Source: a virus
DNA length: 25,562 nucleotides
IMG/VR virus record: IMGVR_UViG_3300046819_000040
Coordinates: 1 to 25,562 of that record
Strand: one strand, 5' to 3'
Part shown: in pieces, positions 7,664 to 16,169 of the stretch
Layout of the letters: the number at the start of each line of letters is the position of its first letter
How positions within the stretch are numbered: position 1 is the first letter of the stretch
Position numbers and translations under genes: made by a program
The notes under the pieces: generated by a model
What the model saw: only the letters and a program-made list of their open reading frames with translations
What the model was told of the DNA's origin: nothing
Databases searched by the model: none

Positions 7664-8094
7664 TCCTTACCTTTTAACATCTTATTCAATTCAGATGTGT
7701 TTCCAACAAAAATGGCCTTGTCAATATTAGTATCACCAACTGCTGCCTTTTTGCCATCCATTTCACGCATCTTCTTTTGCATGTCCAGAAGTTTATCGTT
7801 AGCATCTGTCATGTTCTTTAATAGTGTAGCAAATACTTCAAAGGCACGAGGATGTTGACCTGCTTTGGCAATTAGAAGCAGTTCTTCCATAGCATCTTTG
7901 CCTTGGTCGATAAAGTTCACCAAGTTATTCTTGGATGTTTCGTATGCTGCATTTAAATCTGATTTCAGGTCGGGTTCTTCCGTATTGGATAATACAGGTA
8001 ACTTAACTTCCTCGACCTGAGGATCAGATTCTATTTTACTTGTTAAAGGTTCAATGTCAAAAATTTTTGCCATATTATTGTCAAAATCATTCAT
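7660..8094 (-). CDS. 16: Terminase small subunit gp16
   Basis: This is the T4-type small terminase (T4 gp16 is 164 aa), which forms rings that recognise phage DNA and regulate the gp17 ATPase. The N-terminus is variable and acidic. The central helical pair (about residues 55-120, including MEELLLIAKAGQHPRAFEVF and ANDKLLDMQKKMREMDGK) forms the coiled-coil core of the family. I choose the ATG at 8094 (144 aa), 1 nt after the gp15 stop. A TTG at 8106 would add four residues but leaves only about one base after the AGGAG site; the ATG lies 13 bases beyond it, which is long, so coupling to gp15 translation is likely. It overlaps the HNH gene by 4 nt. Confidence 0.88.
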   Translation of the reverse strand: MNDFDNNMAKIFDIEPLTSKIESDPQVEEVKLPVLSNTEEPDLKSDLNAAYETSKNNLVNFIDQGKDAMEELLLIAKAGQHPRAFEVFATLLKNMTDANDKLLDMQKKMREMDGKKAAVGDTNIDKAIFVGNTSELNKMLKGKE

Positions 8095-8095
8095 G

Positions 8096-9079
8096 TTAAT
8101 TGCCAAACTCCTGTATCACTGTTGTATATGTGTATGCACTATCAGCATTTGCTGTAGGTGGATTTGGTGTAACATCAATCTGAACCAATTTTACTGGATC
8201 CATATTATATGATGAATACTTGTATGAAGCATTTGTTACTGCACCAACTATTGGTTTAGTTGATATGAAGTTGCCATTGATACCATATAACTTAAGTATT
8301 TCTCCATCCCAAGATTCAACTTTAGCTGTTGCTGTAGCAGTTAGATGTGAGTAACCTTGGTATACGATTTCGTTAGATTGATAATCACCAAAACCTGTGG
8401 CCAGATTCATTTCAAAATTGACACTATCAGCAGGTGTTATGTTTGTCAGTACGTTTGTAATTGAATGTGTAATTAAACCTGCATCAGAAACGGCACCAAA
8501 GATGAAACCCTTGACTGTAAAGTTTAATGTCCAGATAATAATTCTGGTGTCTCTGTCACGATTACCTTCAAAGTCAACAGGAATATCGGTAGAATTTAAT
8601 ATGATTGGCACTTCTTTTACTATACCCATTTCTGGAACCAGATTCAACTTAATGGTATAATCTGGTGTAAAGTGTGACATAATTCTTTCAAAGATTTGAG
8701 AACCATCTTCAATGTTTCTTACATACAAATACAGCGAAAAATCAAAGTTGTATGGCACAGGATTGTATTGTGATACTACTCCTGATGCTGTTTTGGCAAA
8801 GTTCTTGATATTGGTATTTTGTTTTCTCGAAGAATCATAACTCATTCCTGTCATCTCATATGACATTCTTGGTAGAGTTAGTTGAATCTTTTTGTTAGCA
8901 TCAGGATCTTCTTCCAAACGCATAACATAATCTTCTTTCGAAGCATACACCAAAGGAACAACCATACGTTCTTGTTCTGTGTCGTCTGGGTTGTATCGAA
9001 CCAATGTGATGTTATTGAAAAGGTCGCCAAAACCAACGACCATTTTTCGGATGATTCTATTGTAGAATGTACTTGCCAT
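8096..9079 (-). CDS. 15: Tail sheath terminator/stabiliser gp15
   Basis: This 327-residue protein corresponds to T4 gp15 (272 aa), the hexameric ring that caps the finished tail and links it to the neck. Family features are the N-terminus FYNRIIRKMVVGFGDLFNNI (5-24) and LPRMSYEMTGMSYDSSRKQN (69-88), both strongly conserved in T4-like phages. The C-terminal third, with NPPTANADSAYTYTTVIQ, is more variable and accounts for the extra length. The ATG overlaps the gp14 stop in TAATG, with a weak GGAA site, so translation is coupled. The position between gp14 and gp16 is exactly as in T4. Confidence 0.93.
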   Translation of the reverse strand: MASTFYNRIIRKMVVGFGDLFNNITLVRYNPDDTEQERMVVPLVYASKEDYVMRLEEDPDANKKIQLTLPRMSYEMTGMSYDSSRKQNTNIKNFAKTASGVVSQYNPVPYNFDFSLYLYVRNIEDGSQIFERIMSHFTPDYTIKLNLVPEMGIVKEVPIILNSTDIPVDFEGNRDRDTRIIIWTLNFTVKGFIFGAVSDAGLITHSITNVLTNITPADSVNFEMNLATGFGDYQSNEIVYQGYSHLTATATAKVESWDGEILKLYGINGNFISTKPIVGAVTNASYKYSSYNMDPVKLVQIDVTPNPPTANADSAYTYTTVIQEFGN

Positions 9080-9960
9080 TAGATTGTTCCGAATGGGTTA
9101 ATGTCAGTATTGTCTCTTACCGATGCAGCTAATGTTTCAATTAGTTTATTGTCATATGCTTCATTCTTAACATTAACATCTATGGCATCAAATGTATGTA
9201 ATGAGTATTGTGCATTACTTGTTGCACCAATGATAACCATATTATTAGAGAACTCACCGAACACATTTGATATAGACAGTGTATTTGCTGATGGAGTCCA
9301 ACCTTGAACTGTGCCTGTTGCAACAGCATTAGCTACAGTATTGTCTGGAGATTGGAAAACAATTTCTTTATTCTGATAGAAACCAGTTCCTTCATCCGTG
9401 ATAAGATCAATTGTGTATGCAGAATTGGTAACAATGTCATCAATCTCTGGAACACCAGTGTCGATAACTTCTTGTGAGTATCTATATTTTTCAAGTTCCA
9501 GTTCATAGAAATATGGAACTTTTCTACCAAGCATGTTGTAATCTTTATTCTGGTTTGAAAACTTTATCTCGAATAGTTCACCAACACCATTTAATACAGG
9601 AACAAAAACAAGATCACCTTCACGTGGTCTTGTTATATTTGCATTTGGTACTCTTTGTGAGAAGGATCTCTTAGAAACAATAACGTTTACATTGTTTTTA
9701 ATTTCCAAACCAAACTTAGAGAAGAAGTCTTTTTCACCCATGTATTCGGTTGAATTGGACAGATACATCTCTATTATAAATGCTGACTGAAACTTCTTGG
9801 TTGGATCTTCACCATACAATAAGTCTCTTGCTTGGTCGTTATCATTTGGAAGATAATAAGCATCAAAACCCATTATCTTAATGGATTCAACGATCAAATC
9901 TTCTATAACGCCTTGTTCGGCACTTGATCCGTAATTGTTAAAGTATGATGAAGTTGCCAT
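9079..9960 (-). CDS. 14: Neck protein gp14
   Basis: This 293-residue protein corresponds to T4 neck/head-completion protein gp14 (256 aa), which joins gp13 below the portal and lets the tail attach after DNA packaging. The N-terminal EDLIVESIKIMGFDAYYLP (20-38) is the family signature. The middle (VNVIVSKRSFSQRVPNANIT, REGDLVFVPVLNGVGELFEI) is beta-rich and typical of gp14. The start lies 1 nt after the gp13 stop and has no clear ribosome site, so it probably relies on ribosomes leaving gp13. It overlaps the gp15 start. Confidence 0.92.
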   Translation of the reverse strand: MATSSYFNNYGSSAEQGVIEDLIVESIKIMGFDAYYLPNDNDQARDLLYGEDPTKKFQSAFIIEMYLSNSTEYMGEKDFFSKFGLEIKNNVNVIVSKRSFSQRVPNANITRPREGDLVFVPVLNGVGELFEIKFSNQNKDYNMLGRKVPYFYELELEKYRYSQEVIDTGVPEIDDIVTNSAYTIDLITDEGTGFYQNKEIVFQSPDNTVANAVATGTVQGWTPSANTLSISNVFGEFSNNMVIIGATSNAQYSLHTFDAIDVNVKNEAYDNKLIETLAASVRDNTDINPFGTI

Positions 9961-9961
9961 A

Positions 9962-10735
9962 TTAGTTCATTAAGAATTCTAGTGGTGCGAAATAATTGGT
10001 AGACATTTCTTCTTCCAACTGTTTGATTTCTGCTTCAGCTTCTTCGAAGATTTTATCTCCGTTGAGTGTTACACCACCTGGTAATTGTAGACCAGAAAAC
10101 TTTTTGAGGTTGTTGCCCCAGTTTTTCTTGATGAGTGCGGTTGCATACTCTTTCAACCAACGGTCATTCCACACCTTGTCGTAAACGTCAGGGTTGATAG
10201 AGGCATAACATTCAGCAACAACGATTGTTCCGACAGGTGCCTCAGATGCACCCCAAGCCCAGTCTATATACAGACGTTGCATATGTCTCTGGAACCGTAT
10301 AGGAACTTCGCCTGTGAACATCAACTCTAAAGAACGTAGATGTTGTTGGGTTAATGTGTAATTGATGTAGGATGCAGAGGTGAAGTCGTACAATTCATTC
10401 AGACGCAGTTGGTATCTTAGGTCAAACATGTTGATTGATGTTGACGAATCTTGAATTGGAAAGATTCTAGTTATACCAACAATTTCCATTGGATTATCTT
10501 GAGCATCTGTAACGGTACTCAAGTCTAAAAACTTTTGGTCAATATCTTGTTGTTGTACTGCTTTGATGTAATATACTTTCTGTAACCCATCAAAATGGTA
10601 ATCTTGCCAGTATTGTAGTGCGTCATCGATACGATCTTCAATTTGTTCATCGTCCAGATTGAGTTCAATGACCGGCGCACCTAATCTACGTAGGCAATAA
10701 TTTTTAAAATCTGTTCTGTTTGTTATGGCCGACAT
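9962..10735 (-). CDS. 13: Neck protein gp13
   Basis: This 257-residue protein matches the shorter aquatic-phage form of T4 gp13 (309 aa), a head-completion protein of the portal-neck joint. FKNYCLRRLGAPVIELNLDD (10-29) followed by QIEDRIDDALQYWQDYHFDG is the strongly conserved N-terminus. The C-terminal half has WLKEYATALIKKNWGNNLKK followed by the LQLPGGVTLNGDKI motif, then an acidic helix. The ATG has an AGGAG site with good spacing. A perfect late promoter box lies 21 nt upstream, inside the end of the APS-kinase-like gene. This suggests that the gp13-gp14-gp15-gp16-HNH-gp17 block can be transcribed separately from the accessory cassette. Confidence 0.93.
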   Translation of the reverse strand: MSAITNRTDFKNYCLRRLGAPVIELNLDDEQIEDRIDDALQYWQDYHFDGLQKVYYIKAVQQQDIDQKFLDLSTVTDAQDNPMEIVGITRIFPIQDSSTSINMFDLRYQLRLNELYDFTSASYINYTLTQQHLRSLELMFTGEVPIRFQRHMQRLYIDWAWGASEAPVGTIVVAECYASINPDVYDKVWNDRWLKEYATALIKKNWGNNLKKFSGLQLPGGVTLNGDKIFEEAEAEIKQLEEEMSTNYFAPLEFLMN

Positions 10736-10744
10736 GGTAATCTC

Positions 10745-11167
10745 CTATGATTGGATATTTATACCATGAATAATTATATCTGCCCAACGCACCGCATCCT
10801 GTTCCGTTACTCTAAAATTGTATTTTTCTGGTGGAACAAACATTTTGTTAGTATCTTCAAATCTGCCTTGAGAAATGGTATCAACCCAGACAGTAATATC
10901 TGCATCAAATATATCCCTCATCTCTTGTAATGGTGCAACAAAATCACAGATTTGTATTTGACAATTTGTACTGTCGCAAAGTTCCCTCATTCGTTTACTT
11001 TGGTTTATTCTACCTTGTAAACTAAAGTCCCAATCATCAAATTGTTTTCTCACATCATCGGCATTAAACCACACAGTACCACAACCAATGTCACACAGTT
11101 GTTTTTGTAGTTCTTTAGCCAGGGTAGTTTTACCTGACCCTGGCAATCCCATAATTAGAATTTTCAT
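10745..11167 (-). CDS. cysC: Adenylylsulfate (APS) kinase-like P-loop kinase
   Basis: This 140-residue protein looks like a compact APS kinase, which phosphorylates adenylylsulfate to PAPS, the universal sulfate donor. Seen: P-loop GLPGSGKTT (7-15); FNADDVR (34-40), equivalent to the family LDGDNVR; DWDFSLQGRINQSKRMRE (45-62), equivalent to the DLGFSxxDRxENIRR helix; CDFVAPLQEMR (74-84), equivalent to the FISPxxxxR segment; and a short lid GRFEDTNKMFVPP (101-113). It is shorter than cellular CysC (about 170-200 aa) and lacks the usual RDxKGLY lid. Its start overlaps the stop of the glycosyltransferase fusion by 1 nt (TAATG). With the nearby sulfotransferase, PAPS supply is a coherent role. 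Another small-molecule P-loop kinase is possible. Confidence 0.75.
   Translation of the reverse strand: MKILIMGLPGSGKTTLAKELQKQLCDIGCGTVWFNADDVRKQFDDWDFSLQGRINQSKRMRELCDSTNCQIQICDFVAPLQEMRDIFDADITVWVDTISQGRFEDTNKMFVPPEKYNFRVTEQDAVRWADIIIHGINIQS
10756..10763 (-). promoter_or_regulatory. T4-type late promoter box TATAAATA before gp13
   Basis: The minus strand reads TATAAATA exactly, 21 nt upstream of the gp13 start codon, with the AGGAG site between. It lies inside the 3' end of the APS-kinase-like coding sequence. The spacing is nearly the same as for the perfect box at 1335-1342. It would start the neck and packaging block. Confidence 0.6.
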
Positions 11168-13983
11168 TAATCTAAAGACTTTTTAAATGTACTCAAATAT
11201 TTGAAGAATAGTTCTGTTTCTTCTTCTGGATCCAAAACATAGAACTCAATGACTTGACCATCATTTGGATTTTGGAAAGCAACCTTTTCTGGTAACTTAC
11301 CTTTACAAGCGATGCCGTTAACTGCACAATATGAATAGAAGTGTTGTACTACACCTATAGATAGGCGAATCGTCCAGTCGTCTCCTGATGGTTTGAGAAC
11401 TTCGTGCCAATACTTCAATCCAAGCTCTAATAGTCCAAGATTTGGATTAGGATGACCAGTAATAAACTGACTCCAGTAATCGACAAGTATATAATGTTTG
11501 GCAAATATCTTATCTGGATAAACACGAACATTCTTGTAGATCAGGTCAGCATTTCTACCAAGAGATTTGGTTTTCAACAAACTTTGATTTGCTAAACCAT
11601 AGTGTAGAACCCATGCATAATCTTGCCAGAACATCTTGTCGCCAAGGAAGTCATTATCATTCTTACTTGGATATTCATGGACTACGCCAGTGAACCGAAT
11701 ACCAGCAGACTTCTTGAACAAACGGTCATGCATCACATCAACATTAATACCCATCTTATGTGATTGTACAGACATGCATTGTTTCTGTTTGAACAGTAGA
11801 CCATCATAGTAATCACTTAACAAGAATTTGAATACTGTTTCACCGTTTTCCAGTTGTTCATCAGCATCAATCCAGAAGATAAAATCACCAGATGCTTGAT
11901 CAACAGAATAGTTTCTTGCACGAGCAAAGTTGCCAAGACCATCTTCTTCTTCCCAAACAAGGTCATAAACTTTGTTGGTAAACTTAGATGCGATACGTTT
12001 GGTGTCATCGGTTGAACCAGTATCAACAATAACGATTTCATCAGCAAAGTCTGTTACTGACTTCAAACAACGAGATAGATTATCTTCTTCGTTCTTGACA
12101 ATCATGCAACAGGAGATAGTCTTGTATGGACGAGACTTCAACCACTTGTCTTGGTAATCAGGTTCATTAAATTCAATAACATCATCTTTAGATGCATTGA
12201 ACCAGAATAACCAGTTATCACACGGCTCACCACGGCGACCCTTAACTTTAACGTTGGCCGTTGCAACACTTAGATTGACGTTGGCAAAGATTTTCTTTAG
12301 ATCATTCAACTCAAAGTGATGCACATGGTGAATCTCTTTGTTATCCTTCTTCATAAATTCCCAAGGACCACGTGGAACTGTGAAGTAGAATAGGGTGTTC
12401 TCATTAGCAAGACTCATCAACATGTTGAGAAATTGTACTGTTGGTTCAATGTGTTCAAGAAGTTCGCCGATGATGACAATATCTGGTTTGAAACCATGCT
12501 TTGTAACATTGATTACATTATCACAGACATAGTTAATCTGTGGATACTTGTTCTTATAGTTTTTCTCTAAATGTTTCAAAACTGGTTCTGAACCATCATA
12601 CATTGTCATTGATGCGATGTTTGGTGAGAATCGTTTCATCAAAGGTAATGATAAAATGCCATCATTGCTACCAAGGTCGAGAATGTTTAGTTTTTTGGTA
12701 GGATCATCGTTAAGTATGTTTTCAACCAATTTAATTAAAGTTTCACTACGACCATTTAGATAAGTATCTTCGTTGCAATTACATTCTTTGAAATCACTAT
12801 ATGACATGTTATCGTGTTCTGCCTTATCAAGCATATCACGATACTTCTGGTCGCCAGTTAGTTTCCATGCTGCAACAATGTCGGAATGGTAAACAAGATT
12901 GTCAATGATCTTGTCTTTGTACTTTTTAAAACGATCTTGAAACATATTGTCAATGTAAGAATTCCAAGTCTTAGCAACATTTTCCCATGAGTATGGTTCA
13001 ATTAGTTCTTTACCCTTGGTAACTTCTGATTCATATACTTCGCCTTGATACTTGTCAAGGATTGCCAAGAACTTCTGCACATATTCATCTGAACCATATT
13101 CAGCATCAACCTTCGTGTCAGTCTTGACCGTTTCTGACATGGCGAACTTATCTGAAGTAACGATCAGGCACTTGTTGTACTGTGCTTCCATTGCATTGAT
13201 GCAAGAAATTTCTGGGAAATCTGTTGGGTAAACCATGTAAGCACATGATGCCAACAATTTATAGTATTGTTGTTTTGGTAAATGACCAACTTTACGAACA
13301 TTATTTGAATATTCCAAAATACCATCAATCTCGGCATATAGTTCTTCAATTTCTTTAGGTCGACCAAGTGTATGCTCATAACCACAAATGTGAAGAACTG
13401 CATCTGGATTCTTCTCTAGAATCTCTGGCCAAATCTTCTCAAGCAATAACTTCAGACCACGTTCTGGACGTGATGAATAGATGTAGTTGTTTTTCTTCTG
13501 TTCCCAAGGAAGTGGGTTAGTTACGATTGTTTGATCATAACCATTGGAAGTTTTCCAGATCCAATCTTTTGGTTCTAGTTTATAATTCTCATTGAACAGA
13601 TCCCTATGAAAATCACTCAAACAGAATACTCCATCCGCAACACCCAGAGCATCCTTAAAGTTATTTGTATCAATGTCGTGACACCAAAGAATGTTCATCT
13701 TTGTGTCTAGTGGCAGAGCAAGGAAGTCCGTGAAACGACTGACAATCAGAGTATCAAACTGTGATTTCTCGTCACCTAGGTATGCTTGAATCGGTCGATA
13801 CTCAACACTATCGTAGATGCCTGGACGATCACAGTTACAGTAAACGGTAACTTCGTTGTCTAGTTTAGCAAGTTCTCTTGCCATATAAATGAGAGCAGAT
13901 TCTGACCCACCTAGTGCTTTCTCATATACGGTGTTACCATTAAAATCTAAACCAGCCGTCACAAATCCAATAGTCTTTTTCAT
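11167..13983 (-). CDS. Trifunctional GT4 glycosyltransferase - methyltransferase - GT2 glycosyltransferase
   Basis: This 938-residue protein joins three enzymes. Residues 1-355 are a GT4-type GT-B glycosyltransferase: GGSESALIYMARELAKL (25-41), SSRPERGLKLLLEKIWPEI (170-188) and a Glu-X7-Glu pair E258/E266 (FPEISCINAME). Residues about 405-600 are a class I SAM methyltransferase: motif I LDLGSNDG (435-442) and GELLEHIEP (506-514). Residues about 620-938 are a GT2-type GT-A transferase: CCMIVKNEEDNLSRCLKS (625-642), VDTGSTDD (653-660) and the DXD-like WIDADE (704-709). No membrane segment is seen. It overlaps the upstream TPR-GT9 gene (ATGA) and the downstream kinase gene (TAATG). It probably builds and methylates a glycan in the cytoplasm; substrates are unknown. 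Confidence 0.88.
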   Translation of the reverse strand: MKKTIGFVTAGLDFNGNTVYEKALGGSESALIYMARELAKLDNEVTVYCNCDRPGIYDSVEYRPIQAYLGDEKSQFDTLIVSRFTDFLALPLDTKMNILWCHDIDTNNFKDALGVADGVFCLSDFHRDLFNENYKLEPKDWIWKTSNGYDQTIVTNPLPWEQKKNNYIYSSRPERGLKLLLEKIWPEILEKNPDAVLHICGYEHTLGRPKEIEELYAEIDGILEYSNNVRKVGHLPKQQYYKLLASCAYMVYPTDFPEISCINAMEAQYNKCLIVTSDKFAMSETVKTDTKVDAEYGSDEYVQKFLAILDKYQGEVYESEVTKGKELIEPYSWENVAKTWNSYIDNMFQDRFKKYKDKIIDNLVYHSDIVAAWKLTGDQKYRDMLDKAEHDNMSYSDFKECNCNEDTYLNGRSETLIKLVENILNDDPTKKLNILDLGSNDGILSLPLMKRFSPNIASMTMYDGSEPVLKHLEKNYKNKYPQINYVCDNVINVTKHGFKPDIVIIGELLEHIEPTVQFLNMLMSLANENTLFYFTVPRGPWEFMKKDNKEIHHVHHFELNDLKKIFANVNLSVATANVKVKGRRGEPCDNWLFWFNASKDDVIEFNEPDYQDKWLKSRPYKTISCCMIVKNEEDNLSRCLKSVTDFADEIVIVDTGSTDDTKRIASKFTNKVYDLVWEEEDGLGNFARARNYSVDQASGDFIFWIDADEQLENGETVFKFLLSDYYDGLLFKQKQCMSVQSHKMGINVDVMHDRLFKKSAGIRFTGVVHEYPSKNDNDFLGDKMFWQDYAWVLHYGLANQSLLKTKSLGRNADLIYKNVRVYPDKIFAKHYILVDYWSQFITGHPNPNLGLLELGLKYWHEVLKPSGDDWTIRLSIGVVQHFYSYCAVNGIACKGKLPEKVAFQNPNDGQVIEFYVLDPEEETELFFKYLSTFKKSLD

Positions 13984-15347
13984 TCAATGTCCTTCAGAAC
14001 AAGTTTCAATTCATCGTATGCTTCTTGCCAAGTCTCTGGCGTCACCTGACGAATCAATCGTAAATTATCACCATAAAAACTTGAGTTATGTTTACCTTCT
14101 GCCCAAGTGTAGTATTCCATAATTGGTATCATAATGATTGTTCTTTTACCCATTGCACAAGCAGCATGTGCCACTGAAGTACAAGAAGTAATCACTAAGT
14201 CTAGATTATGTATAACGCCTAATAAATCTTCAAATGACTCTAACTTATTACTTAGGTCAACTATATTTTGATTGTCTGAAAGTTGTTCCATACCAACATC
14301 ACGTTGAATAGAATATAATGACCAATCATTGCCTTCTGGCATTGCTCCAATTATCTTTGATAGATTAACTGTACGATGCAATTCGTGGTCATATCTTGGA
14401 TTGCCAGACCAACGAAGTCCTACTTTGAACTTACCATCAAGTTTGTGTTTCTCTATATATTCTGGTTTTGCTTGAAGGTAAGGACCATCCCACAAATCTT
14501 CAAAGTCAAGATTGAGTGTGTGTGGCAAATCCATCATTGGAGTCCACATGTCATAATCAGACTTCTTATAATCTTTCTGAGTAATTTTTTTATCAAACGG
14601 CAAATGGTCATAAACTGAAGAAATGCCGTGCACTGTCAACAAAGACACCTTTATACCCATGGCCACAACTTTTTTTACAAAACGAATGTTGATTATTTCA
14701 TCACCAATACCACCTTCAGCAACAAACAACACATGTTTACCTGGTTGTGGTTTTCCATCCCATCTTGGTAGTCCGTCGGTTACCTTAGAATATGAACCGA
14801 ATACATTTAGGTTACGGCCAATGGCAAGATGATCCATACCCGCTTTGAAATTGCCTTCAGCAATTAGATGAACACCCTTATTGAAAAGAATAGAGTCTGA
14901 TGTTCTAGAATCAAACTTCCAAATGTTTTCTTCCAATTTTTTAACGATCTCATATGATTCTTGTTTACGGTTGCAAGCAAACAATGCAGCTGAATAATCC
15001 AACATCATTTCATCTTCAATATCGGAATTATTTGCCATATATTCAAAACACTCCAAAGCTTTTGTTGGTTTGTTAGCACTCAAATATACTTTACCTAGAT
15101 TAGCAGACATTGCCACTTTTTGCTGGGTGTCCTCACACAGTTCTAAGGCCTTCTCACCGTATTCTATTGCCTTAATAAACTTTTTGGCTTTATTGTAACC
15201 ATAGAAATAAAGGTCGTAACCAAGTAGATTTAATGGGACAAGTTTCTTATTCTCAAACAGTTCCAGAAAATCTACCAGTTCATCAAGAAGATCACTACGT
15301 GCAAATACATCAATAGTGACCTTTACTGCATCATATTCGGTCATCAT
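13980..15347 (-). CDS. TPR protein with GT9-like (heptosyltransferase-fold) glycosyltransferase domain
   Basis: In this 455-residue protein, residues about 35-190 are TPR-like helix pairs (AIEYGEKALELCEDTQQKVA, LGKVYLSANKPTKALECFEY). Residues about 200-455 resemble the GT-B fold of family GT9 and related TPR-linked transferases: VLFVAEGGIGDEII (206-219), VGLRWSGNPRYDHELHRT (309-326) and DLVITSCTSVAHAACAMGKR (383-402), which forms the sugar-nucleotide pocket. TPR-GT fusions of this type are common in aquatic bacteria and phages for surface glycan or protein glycosylation. It starts 1 nt after the sulfotransferase stop; the second Met is an alternative start one codon later. It overlaps the trifunctional enzyme by 4 nt. 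Donor and acceptor cannot be read from the sequence. Confidence 0.82.
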   Translation of the reverse strand: MMTEYDAVKVTIDVFARSDLLDELVDFLELFENKKLVPLNLLGYDLYFYGYNKAKKFIKAIEYGEKALELCEDTQQKVAMSANLGKVYLSANKPTKALECFEYMANNSDIEDEMMLDYSAALFACNRKQESYEIVKKLEENIWKFDSRTSDSILFNKGVHLIAEGNFKAGMDHLAIGRNLNVFGSYSKVTDGLPRWDGKPQPGKHVLFVAEGGIGDEIINIRFVKKVVAMGIKVSLLTVHGISSVYDHLPFDKKITQKDYKKSDYDMWTPMMDLPHTLNLDFEDLWDGPYLQAKPEYIEKHKLDGKFKVGLRWSGNPRYDHELHRTVNLSKIIGAMPEGNDWSLYSIQRDVGMEQLSDNQNIVDLSNKLESFEDLLGVIHNLDLVITSCTSVAHAACAMGKRTIIMIPIMEYYTWAEGKHNSSFYGDNLRLIRQVTPETWQEAYDELKLVLKDIE

Positions 15348-15348
15348 A

Positions 15349-16128
15349 TTACTTCATGTGTTTCCAAAAGTCCATCTGTTCCAGATGGTTGAATAGATCA
15401 GGTGGTAGAATTGTTTGGCGATTCTTGAACTCCACCTTTTGACGTACATGGTGTAGACCTTTAATGTTCATGTCGGCATCAAATTCGTCCCATGAAGCTT
15501 CAACACTTTCAAAGTCATGTTCAAACCATGGTTCACCAATAAACTCATACAGTTTTTTCATTACCAGTTTTGGATTCTTTGCCAGTTGATCGTATTGAAC
15601 GATCATAACGTTTTCTTTCTTTGGTCCAAACAATGCCTGTTTAACACCATTGTAAGCAAAACCAATAAATGCACCGTCACTAGTTAGATATTGTGCTCTA
15701 GTATATACCGAAACACCAGCACCTTCTGGGAACATCAGTGGTACATCGTATGGGTTTTTAGCAAATAGTTGTTCAAACGAATCGATGATCCATGGAATAG
15801 AACGAATACAAACGATTGTTTTTGCCTTTGGATAAAGATCGGCAAGCAATGGTGTAAAGTAAGTCCAACCACGATTGGTATCAAATACTACTGGTTTTGA
15901 ATCTTTGTAGTATGTGTCGGCAATCGAATGTATGATTTCTTTGCGTTTCTCAGCATCACACTGAAAACGATAACCACCTTGTGATTGTGATTCTTCTATG
16001 ACGGCTCTTGTGAATCTTGCCAAAGGACCAGAAACAGATGCTTGAAACTTAGGGTTCTGGTTAAGAATAGAAGAAAGTAGTGTTGTGCCTGAACGTGGTA
16101 GTCCAGAAATAAAGTGAATCTTTTCCAT
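15349..16128 (-). CDS. PAPS-dependent sulfotransferase
   Basis: This 259-residue protein starts with IHFISGLPRSGTTLLSS. The GLPRSGTT loop (9-16) is the 5'-phosphosulfate-binding P-loop of PAPS sulfotransferases, and VCIRSIPWIIDSFEQL (106-121) is the 3'-phosphate-binding segment with Arg109 and Ser117. Length and layout fit the broad bacterial/phage sulfotransferase family. It moves sulfate from PAPS to a hydroxyl or amine on a glycan, lipid or protein. There is no signal peptide or membrane anchor, so it acts in the cytoplasm. It has its own AAAGG ribosome site and a possible late box 34 nt upstream. The same gene run holds an APS kinase-like protein that could make its donor. The acceptor is unknown; a glycan made by the neighbouring transferases is the natural guess. 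Confidence 0.88.
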   Translation of the reverse strand: MEKIHFISGLPRSGTTLLSSILNQNPKFQASVSGPLARFTRAVIEESQSQGGYRFQCDAEKRKEIIHSIADTYYKDSKPVVFDTNRGWTYFTPLLADLYPKAKTIVCIRSIPWIIDSFEQLFAKNPYDVPLMFPEGAGVSVYTRAQYLTSDGAFIGFAYNGVKQALFGPKKENVMIVQYDQLAKNPKLVMKKLYEFIGEPWFEHDFESVEASWDEFDADMNIKGLHHVRQKVEFKNRQTILPPDLFNHLEQMDFWKHMK

Positions 16129-16161
16129 AATGACCTTTCAATCAAATTACATTGTATGACT

Positions 16162-16169
16162 TATTTATT
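16162..16169 (-). promoter_or_regulatory. Possible late promoter box AATAAATA before the sulfotransferase
   Basis: The minus strand reads AATAAATA, one base off the late consensus, 34 nt upstream of the sulfotransferase start and overlapping the stop codon of the upstream gene. It lies at one of the few real gaps (36 nt) in this cluster. It may give the sulfation-glycosylation genes their own late start. Confidence 0.35.

Noticed and set aside
8095-8106. TTG start for gp16 giving four extra residues
   Set aside because: The AGGAG site would be only about one base from TTG, while an ATG four codons later lies just after the gp15 stop. I used the ATG.
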